A DNA stretch of 64,000 bases from Nissolia schottii (taxonomy: Eukaryota > Streptophyta > Magnoliopsida > Fabales > Fabaceae), in contig QANU01011877.1 in NCBI GenBank assembly GCA_003254905.1, forward strand, positions 75,613-139,612, in the 5' to 3' direction. This document shows positions 22,009-32,675 of the stretch, one piece after another. Each line of letters opens with the position of its first letter. Position 1 is the first letter of the stretch. The position numbers were made by a program, and so were the translations under genes. Under the pieces are notes generated by a model that searched no databases, had not been told where the DNA came from, and was given only the letters and a program-made list of their open reading frames with translations.

Positions 22009-23929
22009 CTGTAATAAATCTTTGTTGCTCCTCCAACGGAAACACAGTCAACCGGTGATTCTGTATCTCTTATTTGTTTTTGTCCCTTTGTTTGCTGTTC
22101 CTCTCTTGTGTTGTGCTTTGATTCCATGAAACTTTAGTGTCGTTTTCATTGTAAAGTGTATTTCTTCTTATTTCCTTTCTTCTACTTTTATTGGATTTGG
22201 TGTGGCTTGCCAGTGAGAGAAATAATGTAATAATTTGGGTAAGTTGCCGGTTGCGACTATGCTCAAAACCTGTTTGATGAAATGTGTGGCTTGAATTTTA
22301 TTTGATGATTTATGACTCTAATGCTTCTTTCTGCGATACACCTTTGTGATCTAATCTCTTATGCATGGCTGCACATTTTTTGCTTAATATGGAGGCATAG
22401 CTTCGCATGCTTCTTTTCATTTGCTTAAAATAGACTCAACAACATTTACATTTTTCTGCATCCATTTTTTTTCCTTTCATGTTATTCCTACGTATGGGTC
22501 TCTTGCTTTTCTTAGTTCGCTATTGATTGGTTTTGGTATCCCTCCTTGAGTGATTTTTTTTTTTTTGTTGTTGTATGCGTGAGTAAGCTAACAATTTTAT
22601 GTTTGTTAGGAAGTGGTACAAAAATAATAAGAGTATTTCATTTTTCTCCTTTTAAATATGAGCGCAATAATAAATCACAGATTGACTTTAGATTGAAACT
22701 CATAATAGTAATTTGTAATGACACAACAAAAGTTAATAACCCTATTCAATTAAATTTACAACAAAAAATATCTTTATAAAATACGTGCAAGTGGAATAGA
22801 AAATACAGAGCGACTTGATGGTTGAAACCGTTGAAGATTGGATTTCTTATTCCTTGTGGAACTTACATCCTTTATTGGATTTATAGTGTCACCCTATTGC
22901 TATTGTCCAGAAAGCATTAACTTAAGGATAAATATTTTTTAAACACTAAATATGATATGTTCAGTCTCTTATATATATTATGAGACTCACACTCATATGA
23001 TTTTGTGAGTGTAAATCACATAATATGTGTAAGAGATCAAACATAATATCTTGAACATACTTAATGTTCAATTGCTCCGTCCTAACTTAAATCTAAATTT
23101 TAGCGTGCCGTATGTCCCATAACCCGAAAAAGTTGAGTCTGTTCTGGTGATCACAAATTGGGATGTTTCAAGATAAAAATAGTACACGTAGCGCGATAAT
23201 CATATATAAGAAACAAAAACGTTTGGAATCAGAATTAAAAAAAATTGTGTGCAACGAAAATAACTGGGCTAGTAGATAATTAGAGCAAAGGACGACAATC
23301 CAGTCTACTTTTCTCTGTTTCCTTTGCTAAAGCTTCAACTTTTTGCTTTAAGTTTCATTTTTTTTTTTCATTTATAAAAAAAAGAAACTTCGTCAAGATA
23401 GATGGGTGAGTAATAATTATATCTTATATAAATGGGATATGGGGGGCAAAGATTATATAATATATATCTCACATTCACCAACTGAGGAAAAATCAAATAA
23501 GATTAGAGTTTAATTCTTATTTATAAATTGGGTTAAAAAAATTTATATATAAAAACAAATAAAACTTTATAAAAATCTTGTTAAATAAATAAAAATAGTT
23601 AACTCTTTTATTTATTATAATAGCCAAAGACGTGGTCCACATTTGCCTCAAGTACCCTCATAATCTACTTAATTATTTGTGTTCTTCCTCTTTCTCTTTC
23701 TTTGTTCTTAAACTGTTTGATAGTCTTCTAAAAAACACGATGGAATAATTTTTTTTAAGGTTTATCATTGTTGTTTTTTTGTTTTTTTTTATAATCTTGA
23801 GGACAAAGTTAATACGAAGAGAATAGATAAAAAAGAATACGAATGTTTAGAGAAATATTTTTATTCCTTCTTATCTTTATCTTTATCTATAATATTTTTA
23901 CTTTCACTGTTGTCGGTGCTTAGCATCGA

Positions 23930-24040
23930 TCCTTCCTCCCTCATACAGAACTGAGTGGATAAAAAAAGTAAACATGTTTGATTGAACCTGGATCAATTAT
24001 TAATTTTGGTAGGACCAGGTACAATATTGGTGGGGTAGAT
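23930..24040 (+). promoter_or_regulatory. Shared receptor upstream block (AAACATGTTTGATTGAACC ... GGTAGGACCAGG)
   Basis: Closely matches 18938-19052 upstream of the B1 receptor and, in its GGTAGGACCA...GGTGGGG part, 14397-14420 upstream of the A1 receptor. It lies about 440 bases before the ATG at 24467. Conservation across members suggests either duplicated flank or a retained promoter element; function is inferred only. Confidence 0.5.
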
Positions 24041-24137
24041 AGAATTTTTCATTTGACGACAAGTGCATGTGGAGGGGAGGTTTTTTTTTTTTTTTATTCT
24101 TCATAAATAAAATCAATTCATGTTCCACATTTTTCTA

Positions 24138-24164
24138 AAAATAATAATAATAATAATAATAATA
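24138..24164 (+). repeat. (AAT)n microsatellite
   Basis: About eight AAT units followed by AT-rich sequence, 300 bases upstream of the A2 receptor ATG. Confidence 0.85.
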
Positions 24165-24466
24165 AAAATAATATATATCATTGATATTTTTTTTAAAAAA
24201 AAATACGTAATAGAGAAAGAATAATTGATCAATTATATACATTTAAAGCAGAACATAGTTTGATCGAGTTTGATTTAAAAAACGATGTTTGAGTCAAAAT
24301 TGGTGTACAAATAGAGTTTGATTTCCACTGCGCACTTTAAAGGAATTTCTAGGTGAAGTGGGCAAGAAGCCTCAAAAGCTCCTCAACCACTCCATTATTC
24401 CCCCTTAATTTTCTCTTTGTTCTAAAACTAGTTGCTTCTTGCTTAGCAACAATCCTTGCCAGAAAT

Positions 24467-27064
24467 ATGGCTGATAGCGTCGTTTCCTTCCTGATACAGA
24501 ACTTGTCGCGGCTGCTTGGTGATGAAGTGAAACTGCTTTCTGGCGTGGAGGAAAAGATCAGGTCCCTCAGCAATGAGCTCAGGTTTATAGATGTCTTCCT
24601 CAAGAGTTCCCAGGAAAAGCGCAGCAACCAGCTTGTCAAAGAAGTGGTGAACCAAATCATTGATGTCGCCCACCAAGCTGAGGATGTGGTCGACACGTAT
24701 GTTGCTAAAGCCGCCATACACAGGAGTAGAAACATCTTCAGCAAGTTGGTCCACTACAAGAGCCACGTGATGATGATGCACGATGTGGATGCCAAGATAG
24801 AGGTGATCAAGAGATCTATTGATGAGATCTACAGGAACAAGGATAGATACGGCATCGGAGAAGGTGATTTCCAAAGTGGAAGTGGGGATTGCATTGAAGA
24901 ATTGCTCAACAGAAGAAGGAGGGATGTGGAGGAAGAAGAGGTGGTCGGGTTGGTTCAGGACTCAAGTTTTGTCATTAAGCAGCTCAGGGAAACAGGTCCA
25001 CGTCGCCAGGTGGTTTCCATAATTGGTATGGGTGGATTAGGAAAGACCACCCTTGCTCGGAAGATCTACAACAAAAAGGAGGTGAGCAACTTGTTTCTTT
25101 GTTGTGCATGGGCTTATGTGTCAAAAGATTACAGAGTCAAGGAGCTTTTGTTGAGCCTTCTCAAGTGCCTGCTATCGGCATCGGCATATAGTGATTTATT
25201 CAAGAAGAGAGATGATGGAGTTGTTGTAAGCGAAAATGAAGAGGAATTGAAGAAGAATGTGAGAGAAAGCTTGAAGAATAAGAAGTATCTAGTGGTGCTG
25301 GATGACATTTGGAATGTTCAGGTGTGGGATGAGGTACAAGGAGCCTTTCCAGATGATAACAACGGTAGCCGAATACTGATTACTAGTCGTATGAAGGAAG
25401 TGGCTTCCTATACCGGACCAACACCGCCTTACTACCTTCCATTTCTTAGTCCAGAAGATAGTTGGAAACTCTTCTCCAATAAAGTATTCCGAGAAAGGGA
25501 TTGCCCTTATGATCTGATTAATCTAGGGAGATCACTTGTTCAAAGTTGTGGGGGCTTACCACTTGCAATCATAGCATTAGCAGGACTTGTCGCCAAGAAA
25601 GATAAATCGCAAGCAGAGTGGTTGAATATCAAACGTCACGTCAATTGGCATCTTGCTCAAGACAATGCTCAAGTGATGAATATACTAAAACTTAGCTATG
25701 ATAGCTTGCCACAGACATTGAAACCTTGTTTCTTATATTTTGGAATCTATCCCGAGGATCATGAGATCCTTGTTGAAGAATTGATCAAATTGTGGGTAGC
25801 CGAAGGTTTCACACAACTAAAACAAACCGGAACATCAAATGTTCCAGAACCAGAAGATGTTGCTAATCTCTATTTGAATGAGCTGGTGGATCGTAGTTTG
25901 GTGCAGGTGGCAAGCAGAGGGTCTGATGGGAGCGTGAAAACGTGTCGGATTCACGATCTCCTTCGTGACCTTTGCATATCAGAGAGCAAAGAGGACAAGT
26001 TCCTGGAGACTTGCACGGAGTCAAACATCCATGGCCTAAGCAACCCTCGCAGGTTGTCTGTGCACTATGCAACTAAGTCTTACATTTCTTTAAGCAGAGC
26101 TAATCGATCTTGCACTCGTTCTTTGTTCTTCTTTGCCGAAAAGAATCATCGGTACAAAGATCCTACTCTCACAAATTTTCATCTGGCTCGTGTACTATAT
26201 ATCCGAGGAGTGCATTTTGATTCAATGCCTAGTGACTTGAAGATGATGATCCATCTAAGGTATTTGAAAATAGAGGTATCTCCTCGTAGAGAAATTCTAG
26301 TAGTTTCATTGTGCAACCTTTTGAATCTGGAAATGATTGATGTAAGCGGTTTAGATGTGTCGTTACCTAAAATAGGGAAGCTCAAGAAACTACGACATGT
26401 GAGGGTGAATGGGCGTCTATGTTTAGGGCGCATGTCAAGAGGAAATAGTAGAATATTGTGGGATCTGCAAACCCTTTCACGGGTGGATCTTGATCCACAT
26501 TTGTCTTTTATGATGGAGAATGACTGCTTTCCCAACTTGAAACGGCTAGTTTTGCGAGGAAATGCCAAGTATTTGGCACGTGAGCATTTGCAAAGCTTAC
26601 ACCGTCTAAGAAACCTTGATAAATTAAAAATAGGAGGTGAAAGGCATCTTTCATTATACACAGATGCATTTCCATCGAATCTTACCAATATTACCTTGAA
26701 AATGTGTGGTGAATTTGACAGTTGCATGAGGGTTTTAGGAAGACTTCCCAACCTCCAAATTTTGAAAGTAGACTTTCCAGGACTTGAGTCTTTAGACCTT
26801 GATTGTGGTGCTGGACATTTTCCACAGCTTCTAGTGTTTAAGATGATCGGTGTGGGTGTCAAAAGTTGGAGATTGGAGAAAGGTGCAATGCCTAATCTTC
26901 GTCGTCTGGTCATCTATTCCTGCCATTACCTGAGTGAACTTCCTGATGAATTGTGGTCTTCGACTACGTTGCGACAAGTGCATGTTGCTAATTCCTCACA
27001 TGAATTAAGAGAAAGCCTCCAAAATGTTGAGCTCAAGAATGGTTGTAAACTGGTAATCTCTTAA
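24467..27064 (+). CDS. CC-NBS-LRR disease-resistance protein, subtype A (copy 2), intact
   Basis: Uninterrupted single-exon gene, 865 residues from MADSVVSFLI. An in-frame ATG at 24353 would add 38 residues but is not conserved in the other members, so 24467 is preferred. Domains in order: coiled coil about 1-150 with AEDVVDTY (71-78, EDVID type), P-loop GMGGLGKTT (187-195), RNBS-A FLCCAWAYVSKDY (210-222), kinase-2 YLVVLDDIW (274-282), RNBS-B GSRILITSR (300-308), GLPL (363-366), RNBS-D CFLYFGIYPED (421-431), MHD-equivalent IHD (495-497), then about 350 residues of leucine-rich repeats. The W ending kinase-2 and the CC start mark the non-TIR class; overall it is RPP13/RPP8-like. It probably acts in the cytosol or at the plasma membrane as a nucleotide-switched sensor of pathogen effectors. 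The recognised pathogen cannot be told from sequence. Confidence 0.95.
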   Translation: MADSVVSFLIQNLSRLLGDEVKLLSGVEEKIRSLSNELRFIDVFLKSSQEKRSNQLVKEVVNQIIDVAHQAEDVVDTYVAKAAIHRSRNIFSKLVHYKSHVMMMHDVDAKIEVIKRSIDEIYRNKDRYGIGEGDFQSGSGDCIEELLNRRRRDVEEEEVVGLVQDSSFVIKQLRETGPRRQVVSIIGMGGLGKTTLARKIYNKKEVSNLFLCCAWAYVSKDYRVKELLLSLLKCLLSASAYSDLFKKRDDGVVVSENEEELKKNVRESLKNKKYLVVLDDIWNVQVWDEVQGAFPDDNNGSRILITSRMKEVASYTGPTPPYYLPFLSPEDSWKLFSNKVFRERDCPYDLINLGRSLVQSCGGLPLAIIALAGLVAKKDKSQAEWLNIKRHVNWHLAQDNAQVMNILKLSYDSLPQTLKPCFLYFGIYPEDHEILVEELIKLWVAEGFTQLKQTGTSNVPEPEDVANLYLNELVDRSLVQVASRGSDGSVKTCRIHDLLRDLCISESKEDKFLETCTESNIHGLSNPRRLSVHYATKSYISLSRANRSCTRSLFFFAEKNHRYKDPTLTNFHLARVLYIRGVHFDSMPSDLKMMIHLRYLKIEVSPRREILVVSLCNLLNLEMIDVSGLDVSLPKIGKLKKLRHVRVNGRLCLGRMSRGNSRILWDLQTLSRVDLDPHLSFMMENDCFPNLKRLVLRGNAKYLAREHLQSLHRLRNLDKLKIGGERHLSLYTDAFPSNLTNITLKMCGEFDSCMRVLGRLPNLQILKVDFPGLESLDLDCGAGHFPQLLVFKMIGVGVKSWRLEKGAMPNLRRLVIYSCHYLSELPDELWSSTTLRQVHVANSSHELRESLQNVELKNGCKLVIS

Positions 27065-27574
27065 GATGTAAATATGTGGTGTGCTCCTTCAAGAGAAGCA
27101 AAATCGGATTGTGATTTCTTCGTTATTCTCTGCTTCCAAATTATTCTAATATTGTCTTGTCTTGTGATTTGACTCTCTTGAAACTTTATTTCCATGTGAG
27201 TTGTTAAATGTTTCTATTCTTTTTATTTTTTCTTTTTTTATTTTGGATCATGTGTATCGACTTGCTTGCAAGTTTGAGAACTAATGTAATTTGCAGTTAA
27301 CATTTGCTTACAGTTTCTTTCTAAACCTTGACTGATGAAATCATTTTACTGATTCGGTATTCTGTTTCTTCCTGTGATACACCTTTTGTGATCTCTTTAA
27401 CTGGATGCACTGTATCATTTGCTTCTTTGTATGATTTAGACTCATATTGCAGAACCAATATGCAATTTGTTTCATTTGCTTCCCCTGATACAAACTCATA
27501 TTTGCAGAACCAATATGCTTCACTGCGACAAGCCACTTTCCACTTCTTTTTCACTATTTCACGTCGTGGTGTTC

Positions 27575-27611
<37 letters not shown>

Positions 27612-28159
27612 TGGTTTGCTTCTGTCTCTTTTCCTCAACTCGTCTAATAATTTTTTGGTTTCTATATTCAATTGAAGTTCTGGTTTTTCTTTGTTGTACG
27701 TATATATGTGGAAAAGCCAAGTTACATACATACATATACATGTCCATTACCAGAATAAGTAAAATTTTGCAATCTCATTACTTTTTACCGAGAATGGACA
27801 GTGTTCAGCTGAATTCTTCAAAATGAAAAAATCATGTACTACTTACCTTGACAACCTACCCATTTTTGGACTTGAAAAGTAGTTCAAAAATATGGGCTGA
27901 GTCCAGCACTCTTCCACGATTGTTTTTGGTCAGGCTTCAACAATTTTTTGTGGGACAACTTCAACCTAAACAAATTGCATTAAATGGGCTTCCGAATTTA
28001 ATTGTCTGGTCCTACACATTAGTGATATTTAGGACACTTGTTTGGACATGAAAAAAAAAAAGGTAAAAACACCTTACATTGTTCTAAGCCCTAAACATGT
28101 GCCCAGGACCTCTTTGATAGAGAGGCCTGTGACACTTAAAACAACAACAGTTCATGCCC
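27065..28159. other. 3' flank of receptor A2 and intergenic DNA
   Basis: The flank keeps weak similarity to the B receptors' 3' flanks (a 'ttctttcctgtgatacacctt.tgtgatct' phrase at 27364 versus 22325 and 35685), so the A and B types descend from one duplicated gene. A phrase 'actcatat.tgcagaaccaatatgc' is duplicated at 27442 and 27494. A TA microsatellite lies at 27578-27609. No gene is supported. Confidence 0.5.
27578..27609. repeat. (AT)16 microsatellite
   Basis: Perfect 32-base AT dinucleotide run; likely polymorphic between accessions. Confidence 0.95.
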
Positions 28160-28164
28160 CCATC

Positions 28165-28335
28165 AAACCGTTTGTGTCTCTATGTTACACAAACATTTAT
28201 TGCACTACTGCATAAATCTATGACATACATGCACAAACAAATGAAACTATTAACACAAAATACTAAAGGACCAAAACATGGACAATTGTAGTGCATAGGC
28301 ATTTGCCACATTATTACACGAACATATACAAGACA
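28165..28335 (+). repeat. GCACAAAC-type spacer repeat, second locus
   Basis: Two diverged units matching the array at 18110-18540 (acatgcacaaacaaatgaa, ttaacac.aaatactaaa, catttgccacattatta). Its position between an A and a B receptor matches that of the first array, which supports duplication of an A-spacer-B unit. Confidence 0.7.
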
Positions 28336-30604
28336 TTTGGGCTTGTCGAAGTTCAAATCGATGGATTTAACTCCTTGCCCGCATGATAAAGAGAGTCTCA
28401 GTCTGTTTGCAAACTTATTTTTGGACACTTGTAACTTACCTAAGAAACCAAAAATTTTCATGTGCACCGTCCAAATATTAATACCTTGCCGCCCACCGTC
28501 AAAGAATTAATTTCCACTAACCTTGAAAAACTACATAATTTTTCCTATAAAAACTCAATCATATTTTGCATACCACACACTAAAAAAATCTTCTCCTCTT
28601 CTTCATTCTTACCCTTTTCTGAGCAAATCAATTCTCGTCAATTTGTCACTCAGATATTAATCTGAAATGTGTTGTTTTATCTTACGAGAATGTTTAGATT
28701 AACACTTAAATAATACTTTCAAAGATAACAAATTTAGTTTCGTGACTGAGCACATTATCATTTTCCCTTTTATTTCTCCATTTACAACATCCCTTTGTTT
28801 CCCCCTTGTTATTTCTACGTATGGTCTACTGTTTCTCTTAGTTTGACATTGATTGGTTATGGTATCCTTCCTTGTGTGATGTGTCTTATTCCTTGGGACC
28901 GCAAAAAGTGTTATGTCCTAGTCATTGTGTTAATGGCTAAACTATGAGTTGGCTCATGTATTACCTACAAGACTAAGTGACGGTCAAATTTAGCAGTTTA
29001 AAGACCTGCTGAAGGCCTGCATGAACACATATCATGTTATTTGTGTCATTTGTTTGATGTTCCACCTAGGTTTAACAAATACTTCTGCATTCGCTCTTTT
29101 CTCTTTTTTTTAAGTGTCTCTATGCATGGTTTTTTTTTTAAATGTATATTACACTATACAGATAATATACATTTTACCCTACTTATTTCACATATAGATA
29201 ATATACCTTTTACAAATCTATAAGTTCTTAAACACTAATTTAAAAGATTTATTAGGTTATTTAACCAAATATTGGTACATAAGTAAAAAAATAGTTTATT
29301 TTTTATTATTTAAAAAATTATGCATATAAAATAATTTGATTGGATAATATTATAAAAAAAATTACACTCTAATGCATAACAATTAAATTCTAAAATTTAT
29401 TAATTGAATATCTAAAACTTTAAGTTAATAAACTCTTATCTGTAAGATTTAACAAATTATTATTTAAAATTAATTGATTAATTAATTAAGTAACATAAAT
29501 TTAAAATGGACAATTATAATTTACAAATACAAATAAAAAATTAAGATGTCTTTTTCACTCTTCCCCCGAAGAAAAAAAAATAGAAATTGCGAGTGGAATC
29601 ACATGCAAAGTAAGGACCACTATCTTTTTTTATTATTATCAATCCTAGGATGCTCTTGGGTTCCTAGTATCACTCATACTTTAAATCAGTTTTGTCTTTT
29701 TCAAGAAACTTAACATTATTATATTATTGTACGATAATAATATATTGGGAAAGATATATATAAATTACATATGCATATGCCAGCTTTAAATAAATAATGG
29801 TAAATTTTACTATCTTCTATAATAAAATACTGAAAATGATCTGTGTCGTATAATACTATCCTAGATAACAACAGCCTGCGGGGTTCACCTTCCACCTTTG
29901 CTACATTATTAGTTGGAGCAGATTAAATTATATTAATCATTCTGTAATTAATAATCCCTCTTCTGTTAATATTAGCTGTAACCATGCTTGACGGATTATT
30001 TAATGTTGACCAGTAAGATAAAAGTTCAACATAATCCGCCATCTCTACATAACAACTTTTGATAAATAGATTTAGAAAGGAATTAATTTTCATAGAAAGA
30101 AATTATTAAATGTTTAGACTAAATTTTTTTTTATAATATGATTAATATAATGATAAAAAAATTTATAATAAATAAAAATATAATTAAAATTATAATAATA
30201 AATATTTTTTGATTTAATTGAATGATAACTAATTTTACGTAAAATTATTATAAAAAAGTGACATACAGGAATCTAGCTAGTCTTTTGAATCAATGCAGCT
30301 TGATCAATCTCAATGGCATATGCATTGATATCGTATCAAGCCATAAATTCATTTTTTTTTCACATAAAGCCATAATTTCTCTTCTTCCTTTTGCGCATAA
30401 TTATTAATCCAATATTTTTATCAAAGACTGAATTTTGTTTCCTTCCAAGATGTTATTCATTTTTTATTAGTACTAGTTTGGTCCGGCACATTTTTTTTTC
30501 TTCCACGTGCATTTCAGTCCCCTAGATATATTTTAGCGTAACTCAAACGGATAAGAATCACTTTTCAATTTATAAATCACTGCAAAAGAGTTAGCGTTCA
30601 TTAA
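28336..30604. other. AT-rich intergenic DNA, no gene seen
   Basis: Very AT-rich sequence with many poly-A and poly-T tracts. No open frame has a recognisable domain, and no RNA gene is seen. Short frames at 28462 and 29041 look like chance. Confidence 0.5.
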
Positions 30605-31790
30605 TTTTGGCCAATTAATATTTTTCTATAGCCTTGTCATCTTAGTTAAACAGAAATTTTTGGTTAACGAGCGTTTCTCATAATTTATATTTTTATTTTT
30701 AATTAAAAATAATTTTTTGGAGAGCATTTTTCATAGTCTATAATTGTTTTTTTTAGTTAAAAAAGGATTTTATGATTAATAGACATTTATCATAACTTAT
30801 AATTTTGTCTTTTTAATATTTTTTTAGGGGGTCTTTTTCATAGTTTATAGGCTTGTATTTTAGATTAAAAGTAATTTTTTGTTAATGAATATTTTTCATA
30901 GTCTATAGTCGTATCTTTTTAGTTAAAAATAATTTTATAGTTAATGAACATTTTTGTAGCCTATAGCCTTGTTGTTTTAGGTTTTTTACAATGTATTTTT
31001 TATAGTCTATTACCTTGTATTTTTAGTTAAAAATTAATTTTTGGTGATCAATCGGTATGTTTTCCGTAGTCTGCTGTCTTATCTTTTTGATTAAAAATAA
31101 TTTTTTGGTTAATAGACATTTTTTATAAATTATAGTCTTCTCTTTTCATTTAAAAAGAACTTTTTAGTTAATGAGTATTTCATGACTCATAGCCTTATCT
31201 TTTTAGTTAAAAATGATTTTTTGGTCAATGATGATTTTTCATAATCCACCCTCTTTGTCTTTTTAAAAGAGAATTTTGGTTAATAAATATTTTTCATAAC
31301 TTATAACCTTATCTTAGTTTTTTTTTTTTTACAAGATATTTTTCCATAGTCTATAACCTTACATTTTTAGGTAAAAATAATAGTTTGGTCAATGAGCATT
31401 TTTCGTAGCCACCTTGTCTTTTTAATTAAAAATATTTTTCTTTTTGTCAATATCCATGTTTCATAAGTTATAATCTTATCTTACTAGTTAAAAAAAAATT
31501 TGTTAATGGACATTTTTTTTATAGTTTATATCATTGTCTTTTCAATTAAAAGGAACATTTTAGTTAATAGGCATTTCATGGCTCATAGCCTTATCTTTTT
31601 AGTTTTAAAAAAATGGGTCAATAAATATTTTTTCTTTTTAGATTTTTTTTTATTAATGAACATTTTTCATAACCTATAACCTTATTTTTTAAAAAAAATT
31701 GAGATATTTTTTATAACTTATAATCTTCTAATTTTAATTAAAAATAAATTTTTAACCAATGAACAATTTTAGTATCCTTGTAATTTTAAC
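30605..31790 (+). repeat. Degenerate minisatellite, unit about 65-70 bases, roughly 17 copies
   Basis: The stretch repeats a phrase approximating 'aacatttttcatagtctatag', 'ccttgtctttttagttaaaa' and 'ataattttttggttaatg'. Clear units start near 30720, 30830, 30895, 30955, 31080, 31180 and 31270, and diverged ones fill the gaps. Copies differ by substitutions and small indels, so the array is old. It lies about 900 bases upstream of the intact B2 receptor and is not present at the equivalent place before B1. Confidence 0.75.
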
Positions 31791-32675
31791 TAGAAAAAGT
31801 CTATGTACACTAAATTTGGCGTCACATTGCAACCAACAAAACCTTTTATACGTATAAAGATTTATATTTCTTTATACTATTAATTATATTTCAATTTATT
31901 CTTTCTCTTTCAAATTTCTCACAATCTCCCTCTAATCGCCTCCTTTCCCTTTCTCTTTATTTTCATGCCACCTCAAGTATGCTGGCTTACTCCCTCAGTT
32001 ATTTTTACGTACTCCGTAGTCTGTAAGCCACTACACCGTCATGGACGACACCATTCAAATAAGCTCTCTTCCTCCATCACGTCGTTCAATCGCCACCCCC
32101 AAACGGCGTTCATGTCCTCCATCACGTATGCTTACGTCATCTCAATCGCACGTCGTCTCTTCCTCACGTTTAACGACCGATCCAGCACGTCCTTTGTTGT
32201 TTTTAAACAAACCCACGTATTAAGTTTGACTAAGCGTTGAAATATTGAACAATGAACAAATCGATTCTTTGACAATGAACAAACTATAATATAATTCATA
32301 AACAAACATTCCAATAAGATTAAATTTATTTTTCTGTTTTGCAATAACATTAAATTTACGCATGCTCAAATACCTAAAAATGTTCAGTAAAAATGTTTAT
32401 TTATTTAATATGTAATGTTTGTCTTTTAATTCTATAATATTCGTTTATTTGTTAGATAGTTATCTAGGAATTATTTTTTTGAGATATAATATCATTTTTG
32501 TTTTGCAACTAAGATGTAAATGTCTCTCACCTTCACAAACTCCAAAGGTTATTCCATTGACCCATCACTACTTTCGCACCCCAAGCATTTGCCCTCGTTT
32601 GTTTTTCATTCTCTCGCCCTTTCTTTCTTTTCGAACCCCGTTTGGATTGAACTTACATCGGTCCCTTGCAAGGAA
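31791..32675. other. Upstream region of receptor B2
   Basis: Contains a pyrimidine-rich, locally GC-richer patch at 31920-32220 with an open frame from ATG 32041 (60 codons, Ser/Pro/Arg-rich, no known domain) that could be a captured or decayed gene fragment. The last 45 bases match the 5' flank of B1. A leader from about 32520 is plausible. Confidence 0.4.

Larger units (their letters stand above)
22009..24466. other. Intergenic spacer between receptors B1 and A2
   Basis: The first 370 bases are the 3' flank shared with the B copy at 35370-35740. The rest is AT-rich with poly-T and poly-A runs and no supported gene. A block at 23930-24035 matches the upstream block of the B1 receptor. An (AAT)n microsatellite lies near 24138-24164. 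Confidence 0.6.

Noticed and set aside
24353-24466. 38-residue N-terminal extension of the A2 receptor from the upstream ATG at 24353
   Set aside because: The extension is not present in the A1 copy, and all receptors share the MAD start; 24467 is preferred.
26179-26913. Minus-strand frame of 244 codons across the A2 receptor LRR
   Set aside because: An antisense shadow of the LRR coding region, with similar shadows in the sister copies.
31965-32240. Possible small Ser/Pro-rich gene upstream of B2
   Set aside because: No recognisable domain, no splice support and no second copy in the window; left as an unexplained GC-richer patch.
32520-32675. 52-residue N-terminal extension of the B2 receptor
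   Set aside because: Not conserved in B1, which has no equivalent in-frame start; this is likely leader sequence.
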